Shown: positions 1-8,180, counted from the first letter of the stretch. The stretch: 64,000 nucleotides of DNA from Actinoplanes oryzae (GCF_030757795.1 NZ_JAUQWH010000001.1:124001-188000), one strand, 5' to 3'. Numbers and translations are program-made. Notes: generated from the sequence alone by a model not told the origin.

Positions 1-330
1 GTCTGCGTGGCCGGCGCGATCGTCACCGCGGGCGGGCGGGAGGCGCGCAAGCTGACCCGGCTCGACGAGTTCGACCTGGAGCTGGACGCCGGTGGGGTGC
101 TGCTGTTCCTGCGCTACTCCGACCGGCCGGGCATGATCGGCCGGATCGGCACGCTGCTCGGCCAGGCCGGGGTCAACATCGCCGGCATGCAGGTCGCCCG
201 CCGGGAGGCCGGTGGCGAGGCGCTGATGGTGCTGCTGCTCGACTCCGCCGTCGACGCCGAGCTGCTGTCCACCGTGGCCGCGGCGATCGGCTCCTCGCGG
301 GCGAGCATCGTCGACCTGCGCGAGGAGTGA
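1..330 (+). CDS. serA: D-3-phosphoglycerate dehydrogenase, C-terminal fragment (ACT domain)
   Basis: The window opens inside this gene; 109 codons are visible before TGA. The visible part has the C-terminal end of the long (type 1) SerA: a short linking segment ending KLTRLDEFDLEL, then an ACT domain with the hallmark DRPGMIGRIGTLLGQAGVNI and an alternating strand/helix pattern to the stop. In this family the enzyme oxidises 3-phosphoglycerate to 3-phosphohydroxypyruvate, the first step of serine synthesis, and the ACT domain binds serine for feedback control. It lies upstream of leuB in the same direction, as in mycobacteria and Streptomyces. The catalytic domains are outside the window, so the call rests on the ACT domain and on synteny. 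Confidence 0.9.
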   Translation, partial: VCVAGAIVTAGGREARKLTRLDEFDLELDAGGVLLFLRYSDRPGMIGRIGTLLGQAGVNIAGMQVARREAGGEALMVLLLDSAVDAELLSTVAAAIGSSRASIVDLREE

Positions 331-354
331 TGCGTCGGCCCGCGCGAGGGGTGC

Positions 355-717
355 TCAGCGGGTCTTGACCGGGGGCGGGTAGACCGTGCCGTCCTGCAGG
401 TCGAGCAGGTCGAGGTTGAGTTCGGCGGCGAGCCGCTCGATCGTCTCCAGCACCGCGTCGGGGCATCCCTCGTCGAGCCGCATCGTGATGTGGTCCGCGG
501 CGGCGTGCAGCGGCGCCGTCGCCCAGGGCGTGCCGGGCAGCGTGGCGCGCGGGCCGCGATCGGGATATGTGCTGGTCAAGGCGTCGTAGAACGCGACAAC
601 GCGGGGGTCGGCAGGGCGCTGCGGGTGCTCACCGCGGGCGCACCGCTCATTGGCGGCACGCACGTCGTCGGGCAGGTCCGCGTTGTCCGTGGCCCACACC
701 ACGAGGTCGAAACTCAC
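355..717 (-). CDS. Hypothetical protein, 120 aa
   Basis: Reads from a GTG at 717 (VSFDLVVWATD...) and ends 25 bp from the serA stop, converging on it. An in-frame ATG at 750 is an alternative start, but the residues between look non-coding. The product is acidic and soluble, with a central Thr/Pro-rich stretch (TSTYPDRGPRATLPGTPWA) and a C-terminal helix-like segment (ETIERLAAELNLDLLDLQDG) ending TVYPPP. No transmembrane or signal segment is visible. The N-terminal SFDLVVWA pattern recurs in actinobacterial hypothetical proteins, but I do not recognise a characterised family. Its codon use is typical of the chromosome, which supports it as a real gene. Confidence 0.65.
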   Translation of the reverse strand: MSFDLVVWATDNADLPDDVRAANERCARGEHPQRPADPRVVAFYDALTSTYPDRGPRATLPGTPWATAPLHAAADHITMRLDEGCPDAVLETIERLAAELNLDLLDLQDGTVYPPPVKTR

Positions 718-884
718 CGGCGCATGGTGCCATATCGCCGGGCGAGACATCCCATTGTCGTCCCGACACGCGGGGGATGCGTCTTGCGCGAGATTAGTCC
801 GCATCGCTAGCGTTGGTCCTTGCCGCACGGGCGAGGCGGATATGTCTTCGGGTGACATCTCCGCGGATGTCCCGCGCGGTGATG

Positions 885-960
885 CAACCCCCGGCGGGCG
901 CGAAGCCACGCGTACTCGTCGTGACAACCCCCGCGATCGTTGCCGCGATCCGGGGGTTGT
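885..960 (+). promoter_or_regulatory. Attenuator-like mutually exclusive hairpins upstream of leuB
   Basis: The arm CGGGGGTTGT (951-960) pairs perfectly with ACAACCCCCG (924-933), with inner pairing of GATCG 935-939 to CGATC 946-950. The overlapping segment 950-959 also pairs perfectly, over 10 bp, with CAACCCCCGG (885-894). The two hairpins cannot coexist. An open frame from ATG 882 crosses the region; between the competing arms it reads RVLVV, and it ends with TGA at 1104-1106, overlapping the leuB start. This resembles translation-coupled attenuation, but no U-rich tract follows the second hairpin, so termination is inference. The rest of 718-1102 shows no gene. Confidence 0.35.
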
Positions 961-1102
961 TCGCGTCCGGGGCCCGGCGTGCCGGCGCGTCCGATGTCAC
1001 CGGCCCTCCTGAACGATTGCTCACCCACAGTGTGGGACCGGCGTACCGGAGATCGGGACGGCGGGCTAGGCTCGGGCGGTCGGAACGATCGAGGGAGTGG
1101 AC

Positions 1103-2140
1103 GTGACGGTGGCGCGCATCGCGGTGGTGGCCGGCGACGGCATCGGGACCGAGGTGACCGCGCAGGCCCGCAAGGTGATCGAGGCCGTCCTCCCCGGCAC
1201 CGAGTTCCAGGACTACGACCTGGGCGCCCGGCTCTACCACCGCACCGGCGAGGTGCTGCCGCAGTCCGTGCAGGACGAGCTGGCCGGTCACGACGCCATT
1301 CTGCTCGGCGCCATCGGCGACCCGAGCGTGCCGCCGGGCGTGCTGGAGCGCGGGCTGCTGCTCAAGCTGCGCTTCGACTTCGATCAGTATGTCAACCTGC
1401 GGCCGTCGCGGCTCTGGCCCGGCACGGTCAGCCCGCTCGCCGGCGTCAAGCCCGGCGAGATCGACATGGTCGTCGTGCGCGAGGGCACCGAGGGGCTCTA
1501 CGTGGGCGCCGGCGGGGTGCTGCACCGTGACACGCCCGCGGAGATCGCGACCGAGGAGAGCCTCAACACGCGGCACGGCGTCGAGCGGGTCGTGCGGGAC
1601 GCCTTCGCGCGGGCCCAGCGGCGTGAGCGCCGGCACCTGACGCTGGTGCACAAGACCAATGTGCTCACCCACGCGGGCGGGCTGTGGGCGCGCACCTTCC
1701 AGGCCGTCGCCGCGGAGTTCCCCGACGTGACGACCGAATACCAGCACATCGACGCGGCGAGCATGTTCATGGTGAGCAACCCGCAGCGCTACGACGTGAT
1801 CGTGACCGACAACCTGTTCGGTGACATCCTCACCGACATCGCCGCTGCCGTCACCGGTGGCATCGGCATGGCCGCGAGCGGCTCCGTCAACCCGGAGCGG
1901 AAGTACCCGTCGACCTTCGAGCCGGTGCACGGCTCGGCGCCGGACATCGCCGGTCAGGGCATCGCCGACCCGGCCGCCGCCATCCTGTCCGCCGCGCTGC
2001 TGCTCGAGCACCTCGGCCACCCCGACCAGGCCCGCCGAGTATCCGAGGCGGTCGCGGCCGAGGTGGCCTCCCGCACCCCGGGAGCCCCGCTGCGCACCGC
2101 CGACGTCGGGGACCGGGTCGCTGCCACCGCGGCCGCCTGA
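1103..2140 (+). CDS. leuB: 3-isopropylmalate dehydrogenase
   Basis: 345 aa from GTG 1103, preceded by GAGGGAG at about 6 nt; GTG 1097 is in frame but too close to that site. LeuB oxidatively decarboxylates 3-isopropylmalate with NAD+ in the leucine pathway. Visible signatures are the N-terminal GDGIGTEV nucleotide/substrate loop, the metal-binding [10 protein letters not shown] stretch, [13 protein letters not shown], and the [13 protein letters not shown] motif typical of decarboxylating dehydrogenases. Length fits the short actinobacterial form. It lies after serA and before ilvE and cimA, so this end of the window serves branched-chain amino acid synthesis. Possible upstream attenuation is listed separately at 885-960. 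Confidence 0.96.
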   Translation: MTVARIAVVAGDGIGTEVTAQARKVIEAVLPGTEFQDYDLGARLYHRTGEVLPQSVQDELAGHDAILLGAIGDPSVPPGVLERGLLLKLRFDFDQYVNLRPSRLWPGTVSPLAGVKPGEIDMVVVREGTEGLYVGAGGVLHRDTPAEIATEESLNTRHGVERVVRDAFARAQRRERRHLTLVHKTNVLTHAGGLWARTFQAVAAEFPDVTTEYQHIDAASMFMVSNPQRYDVIVTDNLFGDILTDIAAAVTGGIGMAASGSVNPERKYPSTFEPVHGSAPDIAGQGIADPAAAILSAALLLEHLGHPDQARRVSEAVAAEVASRTPGAPLRTADVGDRVAATAAA

Positions 2141-2744
2141 TACCACCCGCGCAGTTCCGTTTCGCGCTCATCCACAGCCGCGCGTCGTCCACAGCCCGGT
2201 CGGCGGCTGCGGCGCTCTTCCACCACACTGGTAGCGGGGGCCGCCCCCTAGGGTGGGTGGGCCGCGGCCAGGGGTGAGTGCGGCGAGGCCGGGGCGTCCT
2301 GGCGGGCGCCGGGCATCGTTGAGCGGCGGCCACGCACACGACCGGGTCGCGCGCTCGGTGACGGCGTCCGGCCGCGGCAACAGCATGCGGCATGACCGGA
2401 CACCACGGCCACGGGACCACGAGCCTCCAGGCCGGCCGCGCGGCATGTCACGGCGAGTCGCGTGCGCGCGGCTCGCACCGCGACTGCCTCGCGCCCCACG
2501 ACGCACGGCCGCCCCGGGCGAACGCTTGACGGGGTTGTGCGTACAGGAAAAGCGGCAGGACCGGCGAAGTCCCGCAAGCCGCCCGCCGAGCGCGAGCACC
2601 CGCCCGCCGAGTGCGCGCACCCGCCCGCCGAGTGCGCGCACCCGCCCGGCGAGCGCGGCTGTGAACGAGCGTTCGGGGTAAGTTCATGGGGCGTCGCGTG
2701 CGCCCGATCAGACAGAAACGACATACGAGAGAAAGCAGGCTGCC
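2141..2744 (+). other. 604-bp intergenic region between leuB and ilvE
   Basis: No convincing gene. Open frames here lack coding bias and read mostly Arg/Pro/Ala. The only structured element is the 21-bp tandem repeat at 2586-2648. The ilvE promoter should lie in the last 100 bp; ACGAGAGAAAGCAGG just before the ATG gives a weak ribosome-binding match. Confidence 0.6.
2586..2648 (+). repeat. Three tandem 21-bp repeats upstream of ilvE
   Basis: Three consecutive 21-bp units begin at 2586, 2607 and 2628 with core CCGAG(T/C)GCG(C/A)GCACCCGCC; the second and third are identical and a partial fourth follows at 2649. The period is a multiple of three, but no good start or codon bias supports translation. 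It sits about 100 bp upstream of ilvE. Confidence 0.85.
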
Positions 2745-3842
2745 ATGAGTGGTGGTGACAACCTCGATTTCGAGATCCGTCCGCACCCGGCGCCCGTAAG
2801 CGACGCGGATCGCGCCACCCTGCTGGCGAATCCCGGCTTCGGGCGGATCTTCACCGACCACATGGTCACCATCCGCTATGCCGAGGGCAAGGGGTGGTAC
2901 GAGCCGCGGGTCGAGGCCCGCGCCCCGATCGCCATGGACCCGGCCGCGGCCGTGCTGCACTACGCGCAGGAGATCTTCGAGGGGCTCAAGGCCTACACGC
3001 TGCCCGACGGCGGCGTCGCCATGTTCCGCCCGGACGCCAACGCCGCGCGCTTCGGCGAGTCGGCGAAGCGGATGGCGATGCCGGTCCTGCCGGCGGCGAC
3101 CTTCCTCGAGTCGCTCCGGCAGATCATCACGGTCGACCGCACGTGGATCCCGGAGAGCGACGAGGGCAGCCTCTACCTGCGGCCCTTTGCGTACGCGAGC
3201 GAGGTCTTCCTCGGCGTCCGCCCGGCCATGGAGTATCTCTACCTGGTCATCGCGTCCCCGGCGGGCGCCTACTTCAGCGGGGGCGTCAAGCCCGTCACCG
3301 TCTGGGTCACGCCCGACTACACCCGCGCCGCCCCCGGTGGCACGGGTGCCGCGAAGTGCGGTGGCAACTATGCCGCCGGCCTGTCCGCCCAGGCCGAGGC
3401 GATGGAGCACGGCTGCGACCAGGTCGTCTACCTCGACGCGGTCGAGCGGAAGTACATCGACGAGCTGGGCGGCATGAACGTCTTCTTCGTCACCGACGAC
3501 GGGACGCTCGTCACCCCGCCGCTGGGCGGGACGATCCTGCCGGGCATCACCCGCGACTCGGTGATCAAGCTCGCCGGCCGCGCGGGGCGCCGGGTCGAGG
3601 AGCGCCCGGTCAGCCTGGAGGAGTGGCGCGAGGGCGCCCGGTCCGGCCGGATCCGCGAGGCCTTCGCGTGCGGCACCGCCGCGGTGATCACGCCGATCGG
3701 GACGGTGCGCTCGACGGAGGGCGAGTTCACCGTGGCCGACGGCGGCTCCGGCGAGGTCACCATGGGCCTGCGCAAGGAGCTCACCGACATCCAGCGCGGC
3801 CGGGCGGAGGACCCGTTCGGCTGGGTCCAGCGCGTTCTCTAG
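2745..3842 (+). CDS. ilvE: Branched-chain amino acid aminotransferase
   Basis: 365 aa, ATG start. A fold-type IV PLP enzyme that transfers the amino group between glutamate and the 2-oxo acids of Leu, Ile and Val. The catalytic lysine is recognisable in AAKCGGNYAAG (about Lys204), with ELGGMNVFFV and GTILPGITRDSV further on as the class IV signature. The N-terminal FTDHMVTIRY and EIFEGLKAY segments are typical of the longer BCAT type II group common in actinobacteria. Its stop forms a CTAG palindrome (3839-3842) shared with the stop of the convergent phosphatase gene. It works with leuB, cimA and leuCD elsewhere in the window. Confidence 0.96.
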   Translation: MSGGDNLDFEIRPHPAPVSDADRATLLANPGFGRIFTDHMVTIRYAEGKGWYEPRVEARAPIAMDPAAAVLHYAQEIFEGLKAYTLPDGGVAMFRPDANAARFGESAKRMAMPVLPAATFLESLRQIITVDRTWIPESDEGSLYLRPFAYASEVFLGVRPAMEYLYLVIASPAGAYFSGGVKPVTVWVTPDYTRAAPGGTGAAKCGGNYAAGLSAQAEAMEHGCDQVVYLDAVERKYIDELGGMNVFFVTDDGTLVTPPLGGTILPGITRDSVIKLAGRAGRRVEERPVSLEEWREGARSGRIREAFACGTAAVITPIGTVRSTEGEFTVADGGSGEVTMGLRKELTDIQRGRAEDPFGWVQRVL

Positions 3843-4567
3843 TCGCTGAGCAGGTGGTCGCGCAGTGCGGCCACCTGCTGCTCGGTGATGCCGATCGAGC
3901 GGACGTAGGCGGCGACGGACCCGTGCAGGGCCCGCAGGTCGGTGAGGAACATCAGGATCGCCTCGGGCGGGCACTCGAACATGTGGTACTTGTCCGCCAC
4001 CGCCGACGGGTCCGTGCGCTGCAGATATTCGGTGAGCGAGTCCATCGACGTCTCGGTCAGGTGGTAGTCGGCGGCGATGTCGTCGTCCGAGACCCCGAGC
4101 AGCGCCAGGGTCAGGGCGCACACCACGCCCGTCCGGTCCTTGCCGGCCATGCAGTGCACGACTGCCGGCGCCGCCGCCGGGTCGGCGATCAGGGACAGCG
4201 CCGTGCCGATGCCCTTGGTGCCGTCGGCCGTGAAGTTGAGATAGCGGTCCGCCAGCCACCGCGACCGCGGGACGCCGTCGGTGAGCGGCACGTCGTTCCA
4301 CTCGACGTGCTCGATGACGGGGTTGTGATAGGTCAGCCCCGGCGCCGCGGGCACTCGTCCGTGCCGCTCGACCTCGTGCACCCGCCGCAGGTCGATGACC
4401 GTGCGCACGCCCAGCTCCTCGAAGGCGACCAGGTCGTCGCCCTTGAGCCGGTGCAGCGAGTCGGCCCGGAAGAGCCGGCGCCACTGCACCGTGCGGCCGT
4501 CGAGTCCCGCATAGCCGCCGACATCGCGGAAGTTGAAGTTGGACGCGAAAGTCAGGGAACGCTGCAC
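3839..4567 (-). CDS. Tyrosine/serine protein phosphatase (Y_phosphatase3 family)
   Basis: 242 aa from GTG 4567 (VQRSLTFASNFNFRDVGGY). The cysteine-phosphatase P-loop is visible as VVHCMAGKDRTGVV (HCxxGKDRTG), and the N-terminal NFRDVGGY plus LFRADSLHRL are hallmarks of the family that includes mycobacterial PtpB. The conserved NFRDVGG start and a GGGAG ribosome site just upstream favour 4567 over longer starts. Known members dephosphorylate phosphotyrosine, phosphoserine or phosphoinositides; the substrate here cannot be told. It is 10 nt downstream of the small Pro-rich gene, so the two are probably co-transcribed, and it converges on ilvE. Confidence 0.88.
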   Translation of the reverse strand: MQRSLTFASNFNFRDVGGYAGLDGRTVQWRRLFRADSLHRLKGDDLVAFEELGVRTVIDLRRVHEVERHGRVPAAPGLTYHNPVIEHVEWNDVPLTDGVPRSRWLADRYLNFTADGTKGIGTALSLIADPAAAPAVVHCMAGKDRTGVVCALTLALLGVSDDDIAADYHLTETSMDSLTEYLQRTDPSAVADKYHMFECPPEAILMFLTDLRALHGSVAAYVRSIGITEQQVAALRDHLLSD

Positions 4568-4577
4568 AGCTCCCAAC

Positions 4578-4859
4578 CTAGCGGGCCTTGTCGATCTCCT
4601 CACCCGGCGGGACGAAAGGCGCGGACGACGGCTGCGATGCGGTCGCATCCTGGTCGGGCTGGGGCGCGGACGGGTCGCCGGCGGGCACGGACGACGGGTC
4701 GGGGGCCGCGCCGGCGGGGACGGGGGCGGGCGGCGTCGCCGAGCCGGCCCGGAAGGCCCGCGGGTCGAACACGCCGCCGGGCTCCTCCTGGACGAACTCG
4801 CCCTGCGCGTCGGAGATCAGCCCACCGGCCCGGTCGGGATCGTTCTGCGGAGAGGTCAT
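4578..4859 (-). CDS. Small Pro/Ala-rich hypothetical protein, 93 aa
   Basis: Begins MTSPQNDPDRAGGLISDAQG and is dominated by Pro, Ala, Asp and Ser from about residue 35 on (PAPVPAGAAPDPSSVPAGD), so it is probably intrinsically disordered. No domain, signal or membrane segment is visible. Its stop lies 10 nt before the phosphatase start and both are on the same strand. The N-terminal 35 residues look like ordinary coding sequence; the remainder is low complexity. I do not know the family. Confidence 0.55.
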   Translation of the reverse strand: MTSPQNDPDRAGGLISDAQGEFVQEEPGGVFDPRAFRAGSATPPAPVPAGAAPDPSSVPAGDPSAPQPDQDATASQPSSAPFVPPGEEIDKAR

Positions 4860-4951
4860 GACGGGGGCATACCCCGTCCGGGGGACGGATTATCGTCTCG
4901 CACTCTGGACTTCTGTCCCATCCTCCGGCGGACAGTGGCATGCTCTGCAAC

Positions 4952-4987
4952 GTGACCCGCACCCTCGTGCTGATTATTCGCACCTAG
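4952..4987 (+). CDS. Branched-chain leader peptide upstream of cimA
   Basis: An 11-codon frame, GTG start, TAG stop, reading VTRTLVLIIRT; an in-frame ATG at 4940 would add MLCN. Five consecutive codons (CTC GTG CTG ATT ATT) specify branched-chain amino acids, and ATT is a rare Ile codon in this GC-rich sequence. The stop is followed at once by a hairpin and then by a canonical terminator about 50 nt before cimA. This is the architecture of ribosome-mediated attenuation known for ilv/leu operons, including actinobacterial ilvB and leuA leaders. Attachment to cimA is read from position; function is inference. Confidence 0.75.
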   Translation: MTRTLVLIIRT

Positions 4988-5018
4988 CGCGCCGGCTGAC
5001 CGCTCCCCGCCGACGCGC
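4987..5018 (+). promoter_or_regulatory. First hairpin of the cimA attenuator
   Basis: GCGCGCCGGC (4987-4996) pairs with GCCGACGCGC (5009-5018) in 9 of 10 positions around a 12-nt loop. It begins at the last base of the leader stop codon, where a ribosome finishing the leader would cover its 5' arm. TCCCCGC within the loop could alternatively pair with GCGGGG in the terminator's 3' arm. Confidence 0.6.
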
Positions 5019-5047
5019 AGACCTCCCGCATTCGCGGGGGGTCTTTT
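5019..5047 (+). terminator. Rho-independent terminator of the cimA leader
   Basis: AGACCTCCCGC (5019-5029) can pair with GCGGGGGGTCT (about 5033-5043), with loop ATTC and a run of five T. It lies between the leader peptide and the cimA ATG at 5094, so it must be overridden for cimA expression from an upstream promoter. Confidence 0.85.
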
Positions 5048-5093
5048 TGTTGGGCGACCCGGGTTCTCACGTCCTCGAGAGGAAGACCGCAGC

Positions 5094-6671
5094 ATGACCT
5101 ATCAGGTGTTCGACACAACGCTCCGCGACGGCGGGCAGCGCGAGGGCATCAGCTACTCGGTCGTCGACAAGCTGGCCGTCGCGCGGCTGCTGGACGAGTT
5201 CGGGGTCGGGTTCATCGAGGGCGGCTGGCCCGGCGCGATGCCGAAGGACACCGAGTTCTTCCGCCGCGCCAAGACCGAGCTGGACCTGCAGCACGCGGTG
5301 CTGGTCGCCTTCGGCGCCACCCGCAAGGCCGGCGTCGACGTCGCCCAGGACCCGCAGGTGCAGGCGCTGCTCGACGCCGAGACGCCGGTGGTCTGCGTCG
5401 TCGCCAAGTCCGACATCCGGCACGTCGAGCGCGCGCTGCGCACGACCGGCGACGAGAACCTGGCGATGGTCCGCGACACGGTCGCCCACCTGGTCGCGAA
5501 CGGCCGCCGCGCCTTCGTGGACTGCGAGCACTTCTTCGACGGCTTCCGCTACGACCCCGCTTACACGGCCTCGGTGGTCAAGGCGGCGTTCGAGGCCGGC
5601 GCCGAACGGGTCGTCATGTGCGACACCAACGGCGGCATGCTCCCGTCGATGATCACCGCGGCGATCCAGGACGTCGTGGCGCGCACCGGCGTCACCGCGG
5701 ACCGCCTCGGCATCCACTGCCAGAACGACACCGCCTGCGCCGTGGCGAACACCATCGCCGCCGTCGAGGCGGGCGTCGAGCACTTCCAGTGCACGGCCAA
5801 CGGCTACGGCGAGCGGCCCGGCAACGCCGACCTCTTCGCCGTGGTCAGCAACCTGCAACTCAAGCTCGGGCTGAAGGTCCTACCGGACGGCTGCCTCGAG
5901 AAGGCGACGCGCGTGTCGACCGCGCTCGCCGAGATCGCCAACATCGCCCCCGACACCCACCAGGCGTACGTCGGGGCCGCGGCATTCGCTCACAAGGCGG
6001 GGCTGCACGCGAGCGCGATCAAGGTGGATCCGCTGCTCTACAACCACGTCGATCCCGTGGTGGTGGGCAACGACATGCGGATCCTCGTGACCGAGATGGC
6101 CGGCCGGGCCAGCATCGAGCTCAAGAGCCGTGAGCTCGGGCTGGACCTGGCCGGCCGTCCGGACACGCTGACCGAGGTGACCCGCAAGGTCAAGGACCTG
6201 GAGGCGGGCGGCTGGTCCTTCGAGGCCGCCGACGCGTCCTTCGAGCTGCTGGTCCGCGAGGAGCTGCCGGGCGCGGCCTACGCCCGGCCCTTCACCCTGG
6301 AGTCGTGGCGCGCCCAGACCGAGCACCGCGAGGACGGCTCGGTGATCTCGGAGGCGACCGTCAAGGTGCGGGTCCGCGGCGAGCGCGTCATCGCCACCGC
6401 CGAGGGCAACGGCCCGGTCAACGCCCTGGACGAGGCCCTGCGGGCCGCGCTCGCCCAGCACCACCCGGAGCTCAAGGACTTCCAGCTCGCCGACTACAAG
6501 GTCCGCATCCTGGAGGGCTCGCACGGCACCAACGCCATCACCCGGGTCCTCCTGGAGACCAGCGACGGCACGACCGACTGGACCACGGTCGGCGTCCACG
6601 AGAACATCGTCGAGGCGAGCTGGAAGGCCCTGATCGACGCGCTGACCTACGGGCTCGGCCGCGCGAAGTGA
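5094..6671 (+). CDS. cimA: (R)-citramalate synthase
   Basis: 525 aa, ATG preceded by GAGAGGAAG. Condenses acetyl-CoA and pyruvate to citramalate, the threonine-independent entry to isoleucine; in some actinobacteria the assignment rests on homology only. The HMGL-like TIM barrel opens with VFDTTLRDGGQREGISYS, followed by the catalytic-face MCDTNGGMLPS and GIHCQNDTACAVANT, with the LeuA-type HKAGLHASAIKVDP stretch around residues 300-315. The last about 140 residues match the LeuA dimerisation/allosteric domain (DALTYGLGRAK at the end). A nearby leader peptide, hairpin and terminator predict control by charged branched-chain tRNA. It converges on the ABC permease with adjacent stops. Confidence 0.94.
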   Translation: MTYQVFDTTLRDGGQREGISYSVVDKLAVARLLDEFGVGFIEGGWPGAMPKDTEFFRRAKTELDLQHAVLVAFGATRKAGVDVAQDPQVQALLDAETPVVCVVAKSDIRHVERALRTTGDENLAMVRDTVAHLVANGRRAFVDCEHFFDGFRYDPAYTASVVKAAFEAGAERVVMCDTNGGMLPSMITAAIQDVVARTGVTADRLGIHCQNDTACAVANTIAAVEAGVEHFQCTANGYGERPGNADLFAVVSNLQLKLGLKVLPDGCLEKATRVSTALAEIANIAPDTHQAYVGAAAFAHKAGLHASAIKVDPLLYNHVDPVVVGNDMRILVTEMAGRASIELKSRELGLDLAGRPDTLTEVTRKVKDLEAGGWSFEAADASFELLVREELPGAAYARPFTLESWRAQTEHREDGSVISEATVKVRVRGERVIATAEGNGPVNALDEALRAALAQHHPELKDFQLADYKVRILEGSHGTNAITRVLLETSDGTTDWTTVGVHENIVEASWKALIDALTYGLGRAK

Positions 6672-7409
6672 TCAGGCCCGCCTGGTCATCACCCGCAAGG
6701 TGATGGCCAGGCCCGCCGCGCACCACACGGCGAGCACCGCGAAGGGGGTGACCGCGATCCCGCTCGCCGGCACGTCGAGCGTCTGCCGGACGACCTCGGC
6801 CATGTGTTGGAAGGGCAGCACCTCGTGCACGGCCTGCAGCCACCCGGGCATCCGCGACGCCGGATAGTTGATCGGCGAGAACATCAGCGCGACGAAGATC
6901 AAGGCCTGCGTGATCAGGTGGCAGATCGTCGGCGGCAGCGCGTGGGCCAGGGCGTAGCCGGCGGTCGTCGAGGTCAGCGCCACCAGCAGCATCGCGGGGA
7001 CGGCCAGCCAGCTCACGTGCAGGTGCAGGTCGAAGCGGAGGACCGCGGTGACCAGGCCCGCGACCAGCCCCGGCGCGGCGACGGCGAGCCAGACGGTCAG
7101 ATCCGCGGCCAGCGTCGCGGTGCGCGGCACCGGCAGGGTGCGGTTGTAGTCGAAGGTGCCCTCGGTCTTGGTCTCGGCCACCAGCTGCGGCGCCATCACC
7201 ATGCCGATGGTGATCAGGCCGAGCGTGGGCGCGCCGGTCGACAGGTGGAGGGCGGTCGCCGGGTCGACCGAGGGCAGCAGGAACGCGAAGCCGACGACGA
7301 TGCCGACCGCCAGGAACGTCTGGATGATCAGGAAGACCGGCAGGGCGTGCCGCAGCCGGAGCATCGTCCAGCGCAGCAGCAGGCCGTAGCTACGCAGCCA
7401 GGGACGCAT
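6672..7409 (-). CDS. ABC-2 type transporter permease
   Basis: 245 aa with about six hydrophobic segments (for example LPVFLIIQTFLAVGIVVGFA, APTLGLITIGMVMA, and a C-terminal ALIFVALMFSPINYPASRMP turn), the usual ABC-2 exporter permease pattern. NYPASRMPGWLQAVHEVLPF is the typical extracellular loop before the last segment. Its start overlaps the ATPase gene by 20 bp, so the two form a half-exporter pair translated together. The upstream TetR regulator and operator suggest drug- or ligand-induced efflux; the cargo is unknown. Its stop abuts that of cimA. Confidence 0.85.
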   Translation of the reverse strand: MRPWLRSYGLLLRWTMLRLRHALPVFLIIQTFLAVGIVVGFAFLLPSVDPATALHLSTGAPTLGLITIGMVMAPQLVAETKTEGTFDYNRTLPVPRTATLAADLTVWLAVAAPGLVAGLVTAVLRFDLHLHVSWLAVPAMLLVALTSTTAGYALAHALPPTICHLITQALIFVALMFSPINYPASRMPGWLQAVHEVLPFQHMAEVVRQTLDVPASGIAVTPFAVLAVWCAAGLAITLRVMTRRA

Positions 7410-8124
7410 GATGTCCTCCGGTGACGGCGATGTAGGCGTCCTCGAGGCTGCCGTGCCCGGCGGTCAGGGCGGCGGGGGTGCCGGCCGCCACGACGCGCCC
7501 GTGATCGAGCACGACCGCCTGGTCGATGATCTTCTCCGCCTCGGCGACGTTGTGCGTGACGAGCACGACCGCGTGGCCGGCGGCGGCCAGAAGCCCCACC
7601 TGTTCCCACAGCAGCCGGCGCCGGACCGGGTCGACGTCGTTGGTGGGCTCGTCGAGCATGACCAGCCGGCCGGGCGTGACGATCGCCATGCCGAACGCGG
7701 TGAGCCGCCGCACGCCGCCGGAGAGCTGCTCGGCGGGGGCGTCCGCCCACTCCTCGATGTCGAGCGCGGCGAGCAGGGCCGAGGTGCGGCGGCGGACCTG
7801 CGCGCGGCTGCCGCCCCGGATGCGGCCCACGATCTCGATGGCCTGCCGGGCGGTCACCCCGCGCAGCGGCGCCTGGGCCTGCGGCTGGAAGGAGCAGACC
7901 CGCCGGGCGTACGCCGGGTCGGCCACCGGGTCGCGGCCGAGCAGCGTGATCCGGCCCTGCGTCGGCCGCACCAGCCCGACGACCTGGCTCAGCAGCGTGG
8001 TCTTGCCGGCGCCGTTGTGGCCCAGGAGGCCGGCGACGTGGCCCTCGGCGACGTCGAGGCTGATGGCGTCGTTGGCGCGCACGCCCCGGCGGTAGACCTT
8101 CGTCAGCTCGCGGATGTGCAACAT
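7390..8124 (-). CDS. ABC transporter ATP-binding protein
   Basis: 244 aa from ATG 8124, set by AAAGGAG six nt upstream; longer in-frame starts would run through the operator. Walker A is GHNGAGKTT (about residues 37-45), the ABC signature is the variant LSGGVRR, Walker B is RLVMLDEPTND and the H-loop VLVTHNVAEAE. The Gln-to-Val change in the signature (LSGGV for LSGGQ) is tolerated in several exporter ATPases. It energises the adjacent permease. The operator palindromes start 17 nt upstream of the ATG, so the divergent TetR protein very likely represses this operon. Confidence 0.9.
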   Translation of the reverse strand: MLHIRELTKVYRRGVRANDAISLDVAEGHVAGLLGHNGAGKTTLLSQVVGLVRPTQGRITLLGRDPVADPAYARRVCSFQPQAQAPLRGVTARQAIEIVGRIRGGSRAQVRRRTSALLAALDIEEWADAPAEQLSGGVRRLTAFGMAIVTPGRLVMLDEPTNDVDPVRRRLLWEQVGLLAAAGHAVVLVTHNVAEAEKIIDQAVVLDHGRVVAAGTPAALTAGHGSLEDAYIAVTGGHHASLAA

Positions 8125-8140
8125 GCCCGGCTCCTTTGAC

Positions 8141-8180
8141 ATACCGCTCGGTATTTGGATACCGATGAGTATCCGGATAC
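8141..8180. promoter_or_regulatory. Palindromic TetR operator cluster
   Basis: Three inverted repeats lie in the 88-bp divergent gap: ATACCGCTCGGTAT (8141-8154), GGATAC-N6-GTATCC (8157-8174) and the perfect palindrome GTATCCGGATAC (8169-8180). The shared half-site is GATACCG or ATACCG. Position between an exporter operon and a TetR gene is the standard layout for an autoregulated TetR operator. Confidence 0.75.

Noticed and set aside
794-2146. 450-aa open frame on the minus strand over leuB
   Set aside because: Antisense to a recognised gene; composition reads Gly/Arg/Asp/Val as expected from the complement of a high-GC gene.
2448-4484. 678-aa minus-strand frame over ilvE and the phosphatase
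   Set aside because: Shadow of real genes on other frames; the conserved phosphatase motifs are in a different frame.
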